A stretch of 64,000 bases of DNA from Acanthococcus lagerstroemiae (GCA_031841125.1 CM063110.1:20517626-20581625), one strand, 5' to 3'. Positions 22,210-34,399 are shown, counted from the first letter of the stretch. Notes: generated by a model from the sequence alone, not told the origin. Numbers and translations are program-made.

Positions 22210-23990
22210 TAAGAAATCGTTTCGTTCTGAGACTTTTGTCGCTGAGCTATTCTGACAAAATAATACGGACATAATACTGACGAGCTCTGTTTCCAAAAAG
22301 CCTAAATCAAAATAAGTGACTCATTCTATTGTAGTCACTTTTGAAACGCTAGCCTAAAGCGCATTCATTGCTTTAGAACAATCGCAACTTGTTGGTGACC
22401 AAGAACGATACATCTAAGTTTAATAAATATCCTAGCAATAAGAGAAATCTCTACATACCGCAACTAATCTTTTAGCAACTGGGTGAGCATGCATCTTCGA
22501 ATTTGCTTCTGGCGTTGGTTAGTGTACCCTTGGCACTGATTCCAGTTGAACGGCCACAGGCAAATAGGAAATTTGTAAACCAGGGCTTTCAGCTCTCATT
22601 TCTCAGTTGTTTCCGCATCCAGATGAGCGAACTTCTGCAAATCAAAATTCCAAAAGTAGAAAAAACTAAGTAAAGCATGATAGGCTCAAAAACAGATCTA
22701 CACCCTCACTTCTGCACACTGACCCCCTCCCCTCCAACCTTTACTCACAATAGAAACTGAATCTTATAATTACCTATCCTAAAATTCTCATGTTCTAAAA
22801 TAAAATGAAGTCATTTTAGTGGAGCTCTTGGGCCCAACTTGAAAATAACACCATGTAGCACCAACGGCTCGAAATCTGATCTACCTGTTATCACCAATTC
22901 CCTCCTCCAGATCCTTGTATTTAAGTAGTCTTACATGCGCTCTTCAAGTGTTCAAGGAGCCAGATCCCACTCGGATACCGTTGACCTCTTCCACCCACCA
23001 ACAACCCTTAGTCGCCTCTCACGACACGCAGGCTAGCAGTTTGCACATGCTTGCATGCGATTAGGCGATTGGTGTATTCTGCTCCCCGCCAACAGGGAAT
23101 TCTCCCCATCCCTGCCCCCTCCCCAGCTATTACCCCAAGCCAACGATAACATTATGCTCAGATTATCATAACTTAAAACTACTCCAAGTACCGGTGGAGC
23201 TCTTTGGGCTCAGCTGAAAAATAAAACTCACTGGGTTTAGGGGTCAGCTGGAAAATAAAACACGTTAGAGCGTTAGGGGATGAAATTCGGCGGCTAACTT
23301 CTTGCTCAGCAAAATGTGATACCTAACATGGTTGCAATATCTAATCGATAACTAGGTATACCACCACTGTTGTTGACCACATCTTCAACCATTTAAACTT
23401 CCATAATATCAGAATAAGGAATCTGGCATGCTTCCCAAACTAAAGCAATCTAGTAAGAAAACGTTTTATTGAGAGACATTTGTCACTCAGCTATTCTGAC
23501 AAAATAATACAGACATAATACTGACGACCTCTTTTCCACAGGGCATGGGTCAAAAAAAGTGATCCATTCTGTTGTAGTCACATTTGAAACGCCAGCCTAA
23601 AGCGCATTCATTGCTTTAAAACAATCGCAACTTGTTGGCGACCAGTAGCTATACATCTAAATTTTATAAATATATCCTAGCAATGTAAGAGAAATCTCCA
23701 CATACCGCAACTAATCTTTCATTAGCTGGCTGATCATGCATCTTCAATTTGAGCATCGGCAAATTGGAAATTTGTGAACCGGCACCTCCAGCTTCCGCTT
23801 CTCCAGCTGATTCTCCCATGAATAATTTTTTAATTCGGCATCCAGTTGAGTGGACTTCTGCAAGTCATTCTGATGAAGCTCGTTGGGCCAACACCACGCA
23901 GCATCAACGGCTTCAAATCTGCTTTACCTGTTATCACCAATTTCCTCCTCCTGATTCATGTATCTGCATTGTCTTTTACATGCACTCTTC
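22210..23990. repeat. Internally duplicated non-coding modules in copy A
   Basis: A block containing GACAAAATAATACNGACATA, GCCTAAAGCGCATTCATTGC and AATCGCAACTTGTTGG occurs at 22,240-22,400 and 23,490-23,650. A following block (TACATCTAAATTTNATAA to TACCCTTGGCACTGATT) occurs at about 20,250, 22,410 and 23,645. A third (GGTGGAGCTCTTTGGGC) occurs at about 19,912, 22,820, 23,190 and 23,870. Copy B has fewer of each, consistent with deletion by recombination between them. Confidence 0.7.
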
Positions 23991-24006
23991 AAGAGTTCAA
24001 GGAGCC

Positions 24007-24051
24007 AGGAAACTACCCTTTCGGGCATCGCATCAGTGCCGAGGAGAATGG
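24007..24051 (+). mobile_element. Fragment of the SINE body seen at 20,105
   Basis: GGAAACTACCCTTTCGGGCA then TCGCATCAGTGCCGAGGA matches the 3' part of the body at 20,180-20,206 and 29,958-30,000. It is only about 45 bp. Confidence 0.6.
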
Positions 24052-24394
24052 AGTAGGTATACTAATCCAACCTATGGAATCAGCGATAAATTCTGGGCGA
24101 TAATTCCCAAATTGGACATGGTAATTTTCGTGAGATTAGGAACCATGCCTAAGCCAATCGTGATAATACATACGTAGTACGTACATGCCGACCGCATAAA
24201 ACAGCACAGAGAAATCAATCGGTTCTACAAAGGCCAAGGAAAAATCCAAAGAGGCTGTAACTCTGGCCAATGAACTGAAAAATGCGCAGGGTAAAAAGAA
24301 TAAGGTTTCCAAGAGAAATACGAGACGCGACAGAAATAATGAAATTCTCGTAGCAACCGACGTCAAGCTCAGCACCTGGAGAACATATCTGAAA

Positions 24395-25300
24395 ACTTTT
24401 TTTTTCAGCATGACAGGTTACTCTCTCAACCGTCTGGGGTTAGTGGACCACATTCTCTCGGGGAGGAAAAAAATATTGACTATGTCCGTTTCCTGCATGA
24501 ACGACAATCACCAGCAATCACTTCTAAGGTCAGCCAAAGGAGGATCTCCTGAAGTATTCCGCGTTTGCCGAAACCATCCAATGCGAATGTGGCCAGCTAT
24601 ATGCGGCTGCTCACGTACTTGAAGGAATATCGAGAACGATTCCTACACAGAAAATTCTGAACCTAGGGCTTCCACAGAAGTCATGGCTACTGATTATCTG
24701 CCATCAGGGCGCCTCAATTAGTCTCAAAATGAAACTAATCACCGAATTAAACCGATTTTCAGAAGACCGTCAGTCCCGGGAATTGAGTCAGAAACCAGAT
24801 AGATTACATACTCTGGAATGGGCGATTTAAAAATGCCGTTACGGACTGTCGCACATATCCTGGTGCTGACTGTACCTCTGGCCATGAACTGGAAAATAGG
24901 CGAGGCCAAAGGGATATAGCTCCCGGAGAAAGGCGAGGAGATTGAAGGGTTCTGAAGGAAGAATGACTCTCGGAACATTCCCAAAAAAGTGAAAGAGTTC
25001 AGCGAGAAATGCGACACGAGACAGAAATAATGAAATTCTCGGAACAACCGAAGTTAAACTCAGCAACTGGAAAACATGTCTGAAAATTTTTTTTTTTTTC
25101 AGGATGACAGGTTACCCACTCCACCAGTTGGAAATAATGGACCACATTCTCTTAGGGAGGAAGAAACTATTAAATATGTCCGTTTCCTACATGAAAGACA
25201 ATCACCAGGAACCTCTACTGAGGTCAGCCAAAGGGGATCTCTTGCAGTATTGCTTATGTGCCGAAACCATCCAATGAGAATGTAGCCAGCTATATACGTA
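24395..25300. repeat. Single-copy equivalent of the B-array units
   Basis: 24,402-24,780 corresponds to one 638-bp-type unit of copy B (GTTTCCTGCATGAANGACAA, CTATATGCGGCTG, GAACGATTCCTACACAGAAA). 24,780-25,300 corresponds to 44,640-45,170. A T-run followed by CAG and GATGACAGG precedes each unit and resembles a 3' splice site. ORFs differ in frame between units. Confidence 0.6.
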
Positions 25301-25473
25301 TATGTATATGCGGCTGGAAACACACTCAACGCATAAAATAGAAAATTTTCTCGGTTGTTGAAAAATTCATTGTTAATATTGACTCGGCCATCGTAACAGT
25401 AGTGTGTAAGAATGGGGAAAGAACTAAACCTGAAACAAATTAAAAATATAATACGCGTATAAACAGCAAAATG

Positions 25474-25572
25474 CAGGGTGCGCCAAAAGTTGGTATCAGG
25501 AAAACCCATTTTCCTAATGCTTTTTATATGGTGAAAATGGGTTTTCCCGATACCGACTGTTGGCCCACCCTG
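25474..25572. mobile_element. 99-bp mariner-like MITE
   Basis: ~39-bp inverted repeats: CAGGGTGCGCCAAAAGTTGG at one end and, on the minus strand, CAGGGTGGGCCAACAGTCGG at the other, with both continuing into GGAAAACCCATTTT around a ~20-bp loop. A TA follows the right end. Copy B at about 45,300 lacks the element. The TIR resembles mariner/Tc1 ends. Confidence 0.75.
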
Positions 25573-26139
25573 TATATGACTTCTTGTGGGTCGGAAGCCA
25601 CGAAACTCATACTCATTTGTTGGTCTCTGTATTCATTTGTTCAATTTTTTACATATCAAATTCGAAGCGCTGAAATGCAAAAGATGCTAAGTGCCATTTT
25701 TGTCGAAATAGAGATTTTCTGCGCAAAATATATACTATATCCTCATGCCAATCCACAAAGGTCGTTATCAGGAATAGTTCGAGTTCAGAATAACCCCTGA
25801 AGAGCCTTTTGTAAAACTCCGTACCCTGGTGCGATGTAAAGAATCGCTGTCCTATAAAATTTAATTTTTGGCACTTTGAATGTTTTGCATTCCAGTGTTT
25901 CAGGAGGCTACTAAACTCATTTGCTGATCCCTGAGTTCTGTCCCCCCCTTTCTTTTACATCTCGCAGATTTATCGTATGGCGGAGTACAAATATATGGAT
26001 ATTTTCAAATCGGTTCTTACAAATGGCAGAATACTTCCTTTTACTCAAAAATCAGGAATTCATAATAACTTTCCCAAACTCTGCAACAATATCGCTAGTG
26101 AAATACCTTCAGTAAAGCCCAAGGGCGTACCGAAAGAGT

Positions 26140-26760
26140 TTTAGTTGACAAATCAGTAGCCCTCAGTCAGTAAATATTCGATGAAGGCGGTTCGTCGAGA
26201 CTTTTTTGCTTCTTTTTCTGATTCGAATCAGTAAGAAAATCTCAAACAAATACAAGACTTCCCGGCTGGAAAAATTTGATCCTCCGTCCCCACCACAACA
26301 ATCACCCTTCACCCTGATGTCGTCCTTACGCCTTACGTTCTTACCATGTTACCGAAAACGGTGAGACTGGATCGAACTACTTATGCAGTGGCATTAAACT
26401 CCCTTAATCTGGAGTAATCCAGGGGTTTGGACCGTCGCCTATACATTTTTAAAGGGAATGATCTATTTGATCGCTCAAACGAGACAAGTTCTCAACTCTG
26501 TCATCGCGTGTCAATTATTTCTATTCTGAGTCCCAAAAGCCTCTAGCCCTTCTTAGTCAAAATCCCTTCTTCTAGTGTTACTGTCCGCATCTGGCTAGGG
26601 TAGCAAAGACTGGCGAGTATAAAATCTGCCCAGGGATTCAGAACTACGTGGTTTTTCTACACACCAATTTCTTTGCACCAACTATTGAAAAATTTCCTGA
26701 TATTCACGGATATCAGAACCGGACCACAGTTACAGTGATTATTTGCACAAACACTTCTAT
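26140..26760. other. Duplicated region with conserved TATAAAA, no ORF
   Basis: GGCGAGTATAAAA (26,611-26,623) and the following CAGGGATTCAGAACTACGTG are conserved in copy B (46,459-46,500) amid more diverged sequence, followed by TTTTTCTACACACCAATTTC. This could be a core promoter or simply shared ancestry. No downstream plus-strand coding exon was recognised. Confidence 0.25.
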
Positions 26761-26866
26761 AAGGTGCTCGTGTAAATAAGCACCATAACTGATCACACAG
26801 CTGAAATAAAACATTAGACATGAGCATTCATAACCTATGCAATTATCAATAAATATCTATACTTAC

Positions 26867-27494
26867 CAGTAGGATCACTACGGAGATACATGAAATCACA
26901 GTCTTCAAGTAGGTAATTCAAGAAACTTAAACGTAAACATTCACTGAACACCTTCCAACACTTTCAACAGAAATTCTAAATCACATTCTTCACGTAATTG
27001 AAACATAAACAGAAACATTCACTAAAACAAGATCTTCACAATTTCAAAAAAATTTCACTAGTCGTCATGCATCGTGCCTCAGTTATTGAATCGCTGTTAA
27101 ATACTATAAAAAATTGGAATAAACTTACGGACCGGAGCGCTTGAGGTACCCTATGCGAAATACACAAAAACGATGCGGAAAGGGCCTAACTTACACGATT
27201 TTAAAGGCAAACGCGAAACTGGCACAATCAAGAATATGCGAACGAAATGCGATTTAAAAAATCTTTAAGGAAGACACCCAGGGAACGCGAACGACCACAC
27301 TTTTTTAACTAAAAAGGAAATCCATGAGGCCCAAAATAAAAATTTTGAACTCGAAATATTGATGAATTTACGTTCTTTCAATGTGAAAAAATCGTCTGTT
27401 AGGATGTACTTTCAATTTCACATTTTCTGTTCGTGAATGAAATAATTTTCCCCGCCAACGTGATCAACGGCAGCATTTTCCGAATTCTTCATAT
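26867..27494 (-). other. Candidate minus-strand exons, copy A (uncertain)
   Basis: On the minus strand GTGTGTTTTCAG precedes ATATGAAGAATTC at 27,494, and CCGGTCC is followed by GTAAGTTTATT at 27,129, giving a possible 366-nt exon. A second donor (CTACTG then GTAAGTATAG) lies at 26,867 after a reading of LEDCDFMYLRSDPT. The same sites occur in copy B at 47,346, 46,994 and 46,730. In A the first frame reads MKNSENAAVDHVGGENYFIH and stops after 24 codons. Conserved splice-like sites with unconserved frames could mean a decayed duplicated gene, a non-coding transcript or chance. I do not recognise a product. Confidence 0.3.
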
Positions 27495-27542
27495 CTGAAA
27501 ACACACGAACTGATTAAAAATATGTACGACTAGAGTAGAATC

Positions 27543-28035
27543 AGTCCCGTAGCCATGGGGAGGAGTCAAACTGGGGCTGAGCCCTCTCCAAAGGTATCGT
27601 GAGCCCCCTAGGCAAAGATACCACCATTAAAAGAAATCATCATTACGCTGAACGAGAAAGAAAGAAGGGATGAAGAGAATAAATTAATATCACAGATACA
27701 TTGTAAAATTTAGAACAGAAACTTGGTTAACTAACTCGATACTCTTGGGGAGGGGGCAAAGTAAGATTTTCAAGGGAGAAAAAGTCGATAATTGAGGTAT
27801 TTTTTTTTAAATCGCGGATATTAGAGAGGACTATTTTATAAAAATGAAGGTAAAATTACGACTCGAGCGAAAATTTTTCGGAAAAACGTGTCTTAAAGGC
27901 GAAAAATTGTTCATTTTCGCACATTTCACATTGCATTTCAGGTGCCTTGGGGGCAGAGACGAAACTTGATTTCCAGTTTGTAGAGGGGTGGCGGTGGAGG
28001 AGGAAAATTTGCCGACAAATATGTTATGAAAACTA
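27543..28035. mobile_element. Mosaic of hAT MITE fragments
   Basis: Starts CAGTCCCGTAGCCATGGGG, a hAT-type end absent from copy B. 27,738-27,953 is the inverse of the MITE at 50,558-50,836 (CAAAGTAAGATTTTC, GACTCGAGCGAAAATTTTTC, TTTCAGGTGCCTTGGGG). 27,954 onward begins CAGAGACGAAACTTGATTTC and matches the 57,960 and 58,932 ends (GGAAAATTTGCCGACAAATA). No outer target duplication was resolved. Confidence 0.6.
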
Positions 28036-28467
28036 AAAATTCGCTGACAAAATTTTTTAGAAATTTGAAAATTTGCGAATTCTGGTTTGTATTTAGCAGG
28101 AAAACTAAATACCATCCCGAGAATAAAACTAAAATCCTATATTAACAATGAGTTATACTATGCACATTACATTTAAGAACTTTCTTCAAATATTAAATTT
28201 ACCCAGCTTTGCAAAACTTTAAACGGGTTATAATTTTTCCAAATGTTTAATCAAAATAGAGAAGGATTATAGGACTGAGTCGCACCTGACCAAGAATTTT
28301 TTTTACCGCTCCTATGTTTCAAAAATAAAATAACTTGCGTTTATTATTATTATCTTCATTAACATTTTCGAAAAAATTTTCGCCTTCGAAAACTTCCGCT
28401 GGAAGCTACGGTCTGGTTATAGAGTCTAGGGAAATACGGCACTGAATAAAAATACTGTAGAACTCAC
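28036..28467. other. AT-rich sequence, nothing recognised
   Basis: No ORF, repeat or RNA gene was recognised. Confidence 0.4.
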
Positions 28468-28605
28468 CCACTTTCTATGTACGGATTGTACAAGTATAAC
28501 TCAGGTACTTTCAGTTTCAAATTTTCCGTTTCAAAAAACAAATTGCACCACTTTCTTCACGAACTTCCACTTTTTCTGCGAACTTCAACGTTGACAGCCC
28601 CATTC
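28468..28605 (-). other. Exon-like block, minus strand (uncertain)
   Basis: On the minus strand GCTTGTGTACTTTCAG precedes GAATGGGGCTG at 28,605, and GAAAGTG is followed by GTGAGTTC at 28,468, bounding 138 nt. The frame from the ATG reads MGLSTLKFAEKVEVREESGA and stops after 28 codons. The acceptor context resembles those at 27,494 and 47,346, so the three may be related. No product is recognised. Confidence 0.25.
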
Positions 28606-28619
28606 CTGAAAGTACACAA

Positions 28620-29880
28620 GCTCATTAGAAATTCACTAAGATAGAATGAATATTTTTGAGTTGTTGAACAACAATGTAGACTATTATTTTTCTTTTTGGT
28701 TCTTTTGGTGCTTCAGTTATTTTTTTGTTTCTTCTTCTCTTTCTTTCCTTCTTTTTTAATCAAATTGAGAAAAGTGTATTGAAATTGAAAACGACGTATG
28801 ATAATAACAAAATGATAGGGAATTGATAATTCCATCATTCATTTTCATGTCACTTAGTACAGTCTGACATAATATCAACAGGGCTGGAATTCTCCGTGGG
28901 TGTGATATCTGAATAGTTCTCGTAAGTTACGTTACCGTAAATGTTAGTGCTATTGAACTGGACAATTGGTTCTGTTGAATTGTCAGGTAAATTAAGAATT
29001 ACTGATGTATAGTTCATCAAAATTTTGTTTTTTTACAAACGAAGATTTTTGGGTCAGAAAACTTCTTGTGACAATCGGTAAAAATGTTCGCAGTAGCCAA
29101 ATTTTTGGAAGAAACGAGTACTATACCTATACTTCTCATCGTGAACCGAGAAGGAAGAAGAGAGGGGTGTAAATCCGTCTCGCAAGTTACATATTATTTT
29201 AAAATATACTTCGTTGCAGCTATACAACTAATAATATATTTTCCATATCAAACTGCTTTCAGAATAGAAGTCCTTATCCTAAAAGAAAATTGACATTTCA
29301 CCTTTCAAATTAGCGGAATTCCTAAAGTCTCAAACTTAAAACGAAGTATCAGGATAAAGGTTTTCCGGGGGGCTGATGCAGAGTACCACATTTAGATTTT
29401 CAAACCAATCTCTAATTCTGCCTCAAAATTCAAAATTTTTCCTTCGAAATGGGGGAATCGGACTGTCGGAAACATTTAACGCAGTATGAGACGCTTAACG
29501 AAGTACCGTACCACGGACGCCTATGAGAGGAATGACAATTCTAGCTCGTCCCAAATCCGAAAATTCGAAATCGTCAAATATCCGAGTAACAAAAGATGCG
29601 CCTACCGCCTACATACCGTAACTTACTCCCTATAAATGCCCGTTCTTGACAGTTAGTTCAGTAGAATGCAAGAATCCCACAAGTCTGAACGGTGCCATAG
29701 CTGATTAGTGATTAGCATACTAAAAGTCCCAAACATAGCGGAACTTTGCTCCCCAGGGGTTAAATTGGTTCACAAAATTGAACTAATGACAATTCGATAC
29801 ATATTTGTCCGATCGCAAAGTGGTTCGAACGAAAAATTTTCCTCATTCAATTTCAAAGAAGGAATTAAAAATAACCCTTT
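28620..29880. other. No features recognised
   Basis: AT-rich sequence with T-rich tracts at 28,685-28,760. Short ORFs such as 29,084-29,293 resemble nothing I know and have no paralogue in the window. Confidence 0.4.
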
Positions 29881-29887
29881 ATGCATG

Positions 29888-30000
29888 GTGTGATGTGGTG
29901 GGACTTGAAGCGATGCACGCATGCAAATGTGGCCCCTGAGACACCACACCCCCGGCCCCGGAAACTAGCCTTTTGAGTATCGCATCAGTGTCCGGAGGAA
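29888..30000 (+). mobile_element. SINE body, second copy
   Basis: TGTGATGTGGTGGGACTTGA, GCGATGCACGCATGC, GTGGCCCCTGAGACACCACA and CGGAAACTAGCC match the body at 20,105-20,205. It ends TCGCATCAGTGTCCGGAGG with no tRNA-Gly half. AACCCTTTAT occurs on both sides (29,872-29,881 and 30,001-30,010) and is likely its target duplication. Confidence 0.7.
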
Positions 30001-30004
30001 AACC

Positions 30005-31020
30005 CTTTATATACATACCATAATACAGCATTAGAGACTTTACGGGATCAATCATTAAATTTTTGACTTTCGTCCATGTTACGGAACTCAGCGACCATTT
30101 CTTTGCCTCCCCTCTCCCCCATCCTGATAAATCAAACTTTGAATTTCTGTATTTCATAACTTTCAAGAAGGACTAAAGTCGGGAATTTCCACAGCATTCA
30201 TTGACATGAGCAATGAAATCGAAGTACATATAACCTAGAAGATTTTCGAGATAACTGAAGTCAAATTTGAGTTCGTTTAACTCTAAGTTGAAAACTGTGG
30301 CATCTAGCTACGGGAGGGCGGTCGAAAATGCCGGAAATATAAATATCATTTCATAAATTTGAACTGTTACAAAACTCACTTCTGATGATGATTTCACCCC
30401 TATCAGTGAACAGTGACGCGGGGTAGTGGTTAACAGTAGAAGAAAACAAAAAGCACAATTTGGGTACTATTTTAGGGGTTCGGAAGTTCGCTGAATTCAT
30501 TTAAATAATAATTTTAGCAAGGCGTAAAGCCCGGAGAAAATCCATAAGACAACAGCAATTATGTTTCGTTAAATTTTAAGTTCTAAACAAAAGCAGTACA
30601 CTCTAGTGAAATGATTTTTCATGTTATTCGATTGGTTGTTACCAATTAGGTCCAAAAATAATCTTTTAGAGCTAGAATTGCTATTCTTATTATACTCGAG
30701 GTACATAATGCGCGTGATACGAACCCAGTAAATAGAATCATCATTTTGATGCAAAAATAATAAAATAATTCGACAATAATAATTATTAATACTAGGGGAA
30801 TCACAACATCGCCTAAACTGATTTGAATATGCAACATTCACACGTATAAGTAGTGCAAGTGTAGTCTGCGTTTATCAATAACGGTCAGGTTGATGGATCT
30901 TCACGCTCCACTGTTTTAAATAATGATGGTGTCGTGCATTGCGAAGTATAATTAAGATAACAATAGAAGTGGTAAATTTCACCATTGTGTGCGAACAATT
31001 CCTCTCCAAGGTACAGGGTA
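30005..31020. other. No features recognised
   Basis: AT-rich sequence without paralogue in the window. The small ORFs on the minus strand (30,569-30,841) are low-complexity and unconvincing. Confidence 0.4.
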
Positions 31021-31024
31021 TGAT

Positions 31025-31270
31025 CAGGGACGTCACTTACCCCCCCCCCACACCCGTAGGAATTTTTCACTCAACAGTTGGGAAAATTTACCATTTCAGT
31101 CAGGCGAGCCTAACAAGTCAAAAGGAATCCAACAGGTCGAAGTTTTTTTTGTTTTTTTTTAAATTTAATGTAATTTTTTTTTTGCTTTGATACTTGCGAA
31201 TTCTGAGTTGAGTGGGTTGGGACTTTCACAATGTTTACCCCTCCTGGAAAAACTCTACGATACATCCCTG
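31025..31270. mobile_element. hAT MITE (CAGGGACGT ends), copy 1
   Basis: Left end CAGGGACGTCACTTACCC; right end, on the minus strand, CAGGGATGTATCGTAGAG. The 8-bp duplication is GGTATGAT (31,017-31,024) and GGTATAAT (31,271-31,278). The interior (CAGTTGGGAAAATTTACCAT, TTTGCTTTGATAC, GACTTTCACAATG) matches 51,171-51,403. Non-coding. Confidence 0.82.
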
Positions 31271-31279
31271 GGTATAATT

Positions 31280-33900
31280 ATTACCAATGTAAAAAAAGAG
31301 ATCTGAAATTTGAATTCGACCTCTTCAACTAGGTTTCCCTGACAGTCACATTTGCACATTTGTAATTATTCTATGCGTCATTTTTATCAAACTGCTAATT
31401 TTTACCACTGATACGTGATAATTTGCAAACCAAGAATCAGTTACGCCCATAAACACAGTACCTATTTGTTCAAATGTTATTATCAAGATGTGCTCAAAAA
31501 TGTCACTCCAAAATAAATATTTCAAATTATACAAAATATTAAAATGAGGGAGTGGGTAATATTTGATAATCGAAACCCAAATTGATCATTAACAAAGATT
31601 ATGAATTTGAACGTACAAACAAAATTCAAATTATAAACAGTATGACTGAAAATGGAATGCACTCTAATTCAAAATATTCGACTTCAAAGTTGACCAGCAT
31701 TTTCATATTTCTTTTTCCAAATTTCAATATGCTAAGTAAAAAGATGGCTTCATCAAAGACTGGGGACTATGTTAACACTTTGTACCCTCATCCCTAACCG
31801 ACGTCGAAATTGAAATAAACTATCTCTCAATCCGGCAAAAAAGAGAGGATTCCAACACCAATTGCTATTTTCGAAATTCTTAAACTCATCGGAAAATTGT
31901 GTTCAAAAATTCTTTAGAAATAAAATACTAGACCATAACGATAGTTGATATTGCTTTCTTGGGATGGTCACAAAAAGGGATCAAGAAAATTGGTAACAAA
32001 TTTTTTCGACACAATACAGGATTAATAGATTTTCAAGGTCATATAATTTCGAATTTGAATTGGTTTTTGAGTCCAAGCTTATGGGATCGCGCCAAAAGAG
32101 AGGCTGAGGCCAGATTTTGGCCATTTGTGAACATCAGGCAAGTATTATAATAATTTATTCATTATTCCTGACTGATTTCATGAAATTTATCTTATCTTGT
32201 CGCCGTCGATTATTCGGTCTCACGCCATTTTATCATAAGTAGGTACGTCTTGTTCCTCTGGCTGTATGCTCAAATCTATGTTAGTCGCCATAAATGTTTC
32301 GTGTCGTCTTGTTTTTTTTTTCTTTTTTTTTTTCTTAACGCAATTATAAAGTAAAAATGGAAGGGTTTATTCAATTCTCAAATTTGTATCTTTACAATTG
32401 TGATGCAATCTGACATACCCAGGCTTGTTGCAGAAAACAAAATTTCACAGTACAGCCAAATTAGTGAAAAATCGAAAGAGAACTGAGTTTTTTTTCTTTG
32501 GTGTAGAATGATTGTTTACACTATCGAGAACACTGTTCCAGCACATTTTCGTAATCTACAACGTCGTCTGGGAAGGCTTCTTACTGCGAGCGGGCACATT
32601 TATAAAACTCAAGCCTGTTGCGGAATGAAAAATTTACCACTGGTAAACGGACTACGCCTACGGAAACGAATATAGCTCCATTGAAATAAGTACCACAACA
32701 AGCACCATAGTAAACCTCCTGCTTACGACCACCGAATTCCACCAGGGACAGAAGTCACCACTGAAGATGTATCCGAATTAACTTCAAGGACCACCTCTAC
32801 GACATGACTTCAGCTTCACTAAAAGATTTCGAATAACTTTGGTCATCACACATTTCATTTCAGTAGGAATGTAATACATTTCAAACTTTATGTCCTGTTT
32901 CTGTAGGCTGAGCAGCAATGTGGGAATGAAACCCTAAGCAATCTCAAGAAATACAAAGTATTATTTGTACCCCTTTCCCAATTCAACATTTTCAACTTCT
33001 TCAAAACGAAATAAGTTGGTAGCCTAGTCATACCTGTAACTGACAGCCAAACATTGAACATTTGACGTAGGACCCCTTGTGGAAAGCCTTCAGACATAGA
33101 CTGACTGGAAAAGTAATCACAATACCCTCTCGAGAAAGCGTACACATGGCAACTCGGAAAGTAAAAAAAAAAAACTAATTTGGAGAAAAAGATTTGAAGA
33201 TGAACGAATGGTTCCTTGAGAATAGAAAAAAGAAATCGCTGATTTTTACAAAATAGAAAATCAGAACCAATCCTATTGGCTTCATCCGAATTTAGTCCCG
33301 AAAGAGTAATGTCGCAGCCGAATTTAGTCCGGGAGTGATTCCGAGTTTAGTCCACGCAAGCAGTTCAGTTTTTAGTCTTGTGACTTTATAGGCGCCTGCG
33401 AGTAGGTAGTAGGCTATTCTTTCATCTACAGGAGATGTAACGCTATTGTCAAGCGCCCGCCTGGAATATTTCAAATCTGTTTCCTAAACTGATGGTGGCA
33501 TCGGACTCAGTGTGAAAAAATAGACCTAAAAACATAGTTTGTTTCTGTCCGAAAAATTTGCTAAAAGAAGATGAAAAAATAAAAGTAGCGGAAATATTGC
33601 AAAAACTTTAAACTTATTTTTCTCACAAGTTAGCTTTTTATGTTGTCGTGTTTGAAGTGCTCTAACTCTACGAATTTTTATCGGATCTCAATAAATTTTT
33701 CTCAAATACTCAGTGGAATGTGGTGCATCCGATGAGCGCATTCAAAATCGAATTTTCCGCAGCCAGCCTGGATATGTCAAATCGCATCACAATTATTACA
33801 GTTTTGGGAGACCCTAGTTTTGTAAGTTGGTATATTTTCCCTTACCTAACGGAGGAAGAAAATACTATCCGACGAGGTCAGTTTTAAAAGTGTATTAATT
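31280..33900. other. Mostly unique AT-rich sequence
   Basis: No RNA gene, known domain or clear repeat. Several ORFs of 60-85 codons (31,582-31,797, 31,959-32,150 and minus-strand 32,888-33,145) have no recognisable motif. T-runs occur at 32,310-32,335 and poly-A at 33,163-33,174. Confidence 0.4.
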
Positions 33901-33905
33901 TATAG

Positions 33906-34160
33906 AATTACTGGCAGCACCTGAGACCCACCACAAGCAGAAGACCCATACGAAAAGCATTCAAAGAAAGCTCAAGTGGGATTAACGAATTAGGACCGTG
34001 TGTTCTACAATATTTAAACAAAAAAATTGGCATTTACAAGGATGTAATTTTCTTCTCAGATAACTTTAGTGGCCAACAGAGGAACCAATTCATGTTGGCC
34101 GCTTACTTTTATACTTTACGTAAACTGAATCACAATTCTGTAAACTCAAGTTCCTCATAA
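33906..34160 (+). pseudogene. Fragment of arthropod (Y/F)SDxCGGQNRN transposase-like protein
   Basis: An 84-codon open frame without a start. It reads ESSSGINELGPCVLQYL, then KDVIFFSDNFSGQQRNQFML and AAYFYTLRKL, then a stop. The motif resembles the xxFSDxCGGQNRNxxM block of large uncharacterised arthropod proteins that I believe carry an RNase-H-like transposase core, where the Asp would be catalytic. In this copy the Cys-Gly is Phe-Ser. It is only ~60 codons of homology, probably one exon or a decayed insertion. It sits immediately left of duplicated segment C. Function is not established. Confidence 0.5.
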
Positions 34161-34399
34161 AAGGACACACGCAAACGAAGGTAACTCCATCCATTCGTTG
34201 ATCGAGCGAAAAATTAAACAAGCTACCGAAAGCGGTCCTATTTATACTCCAGAGTGATTCATTTACATTAATCAAAACCGTTGGAAGAACCGGAGAACCC
34301 TTATCTGTGAATGAACTTTTTCATTTGAAAACTTTCATGATCTGAATTGCTTAACGGCTGATATCGGCCCGCTCAAAAATCCCAATGAAGAAAAGAAGT

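Larger units (their letters stand above)
19767..27542. repeat. Segmental duplication copy A, right part
   Basis: Matches 38,370-47,395 in the same orientation. Notable differences from B: SINE chimera at 20,105 only in A; A 22,320-23,160 absent from B; A about 24,010-24,470 without a clear partner; one ~638-bp unit in A against about five in B; MITE 25,474-25,572 only in A. Recurrent internal modules are listed separately. Confidence 0.85.
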
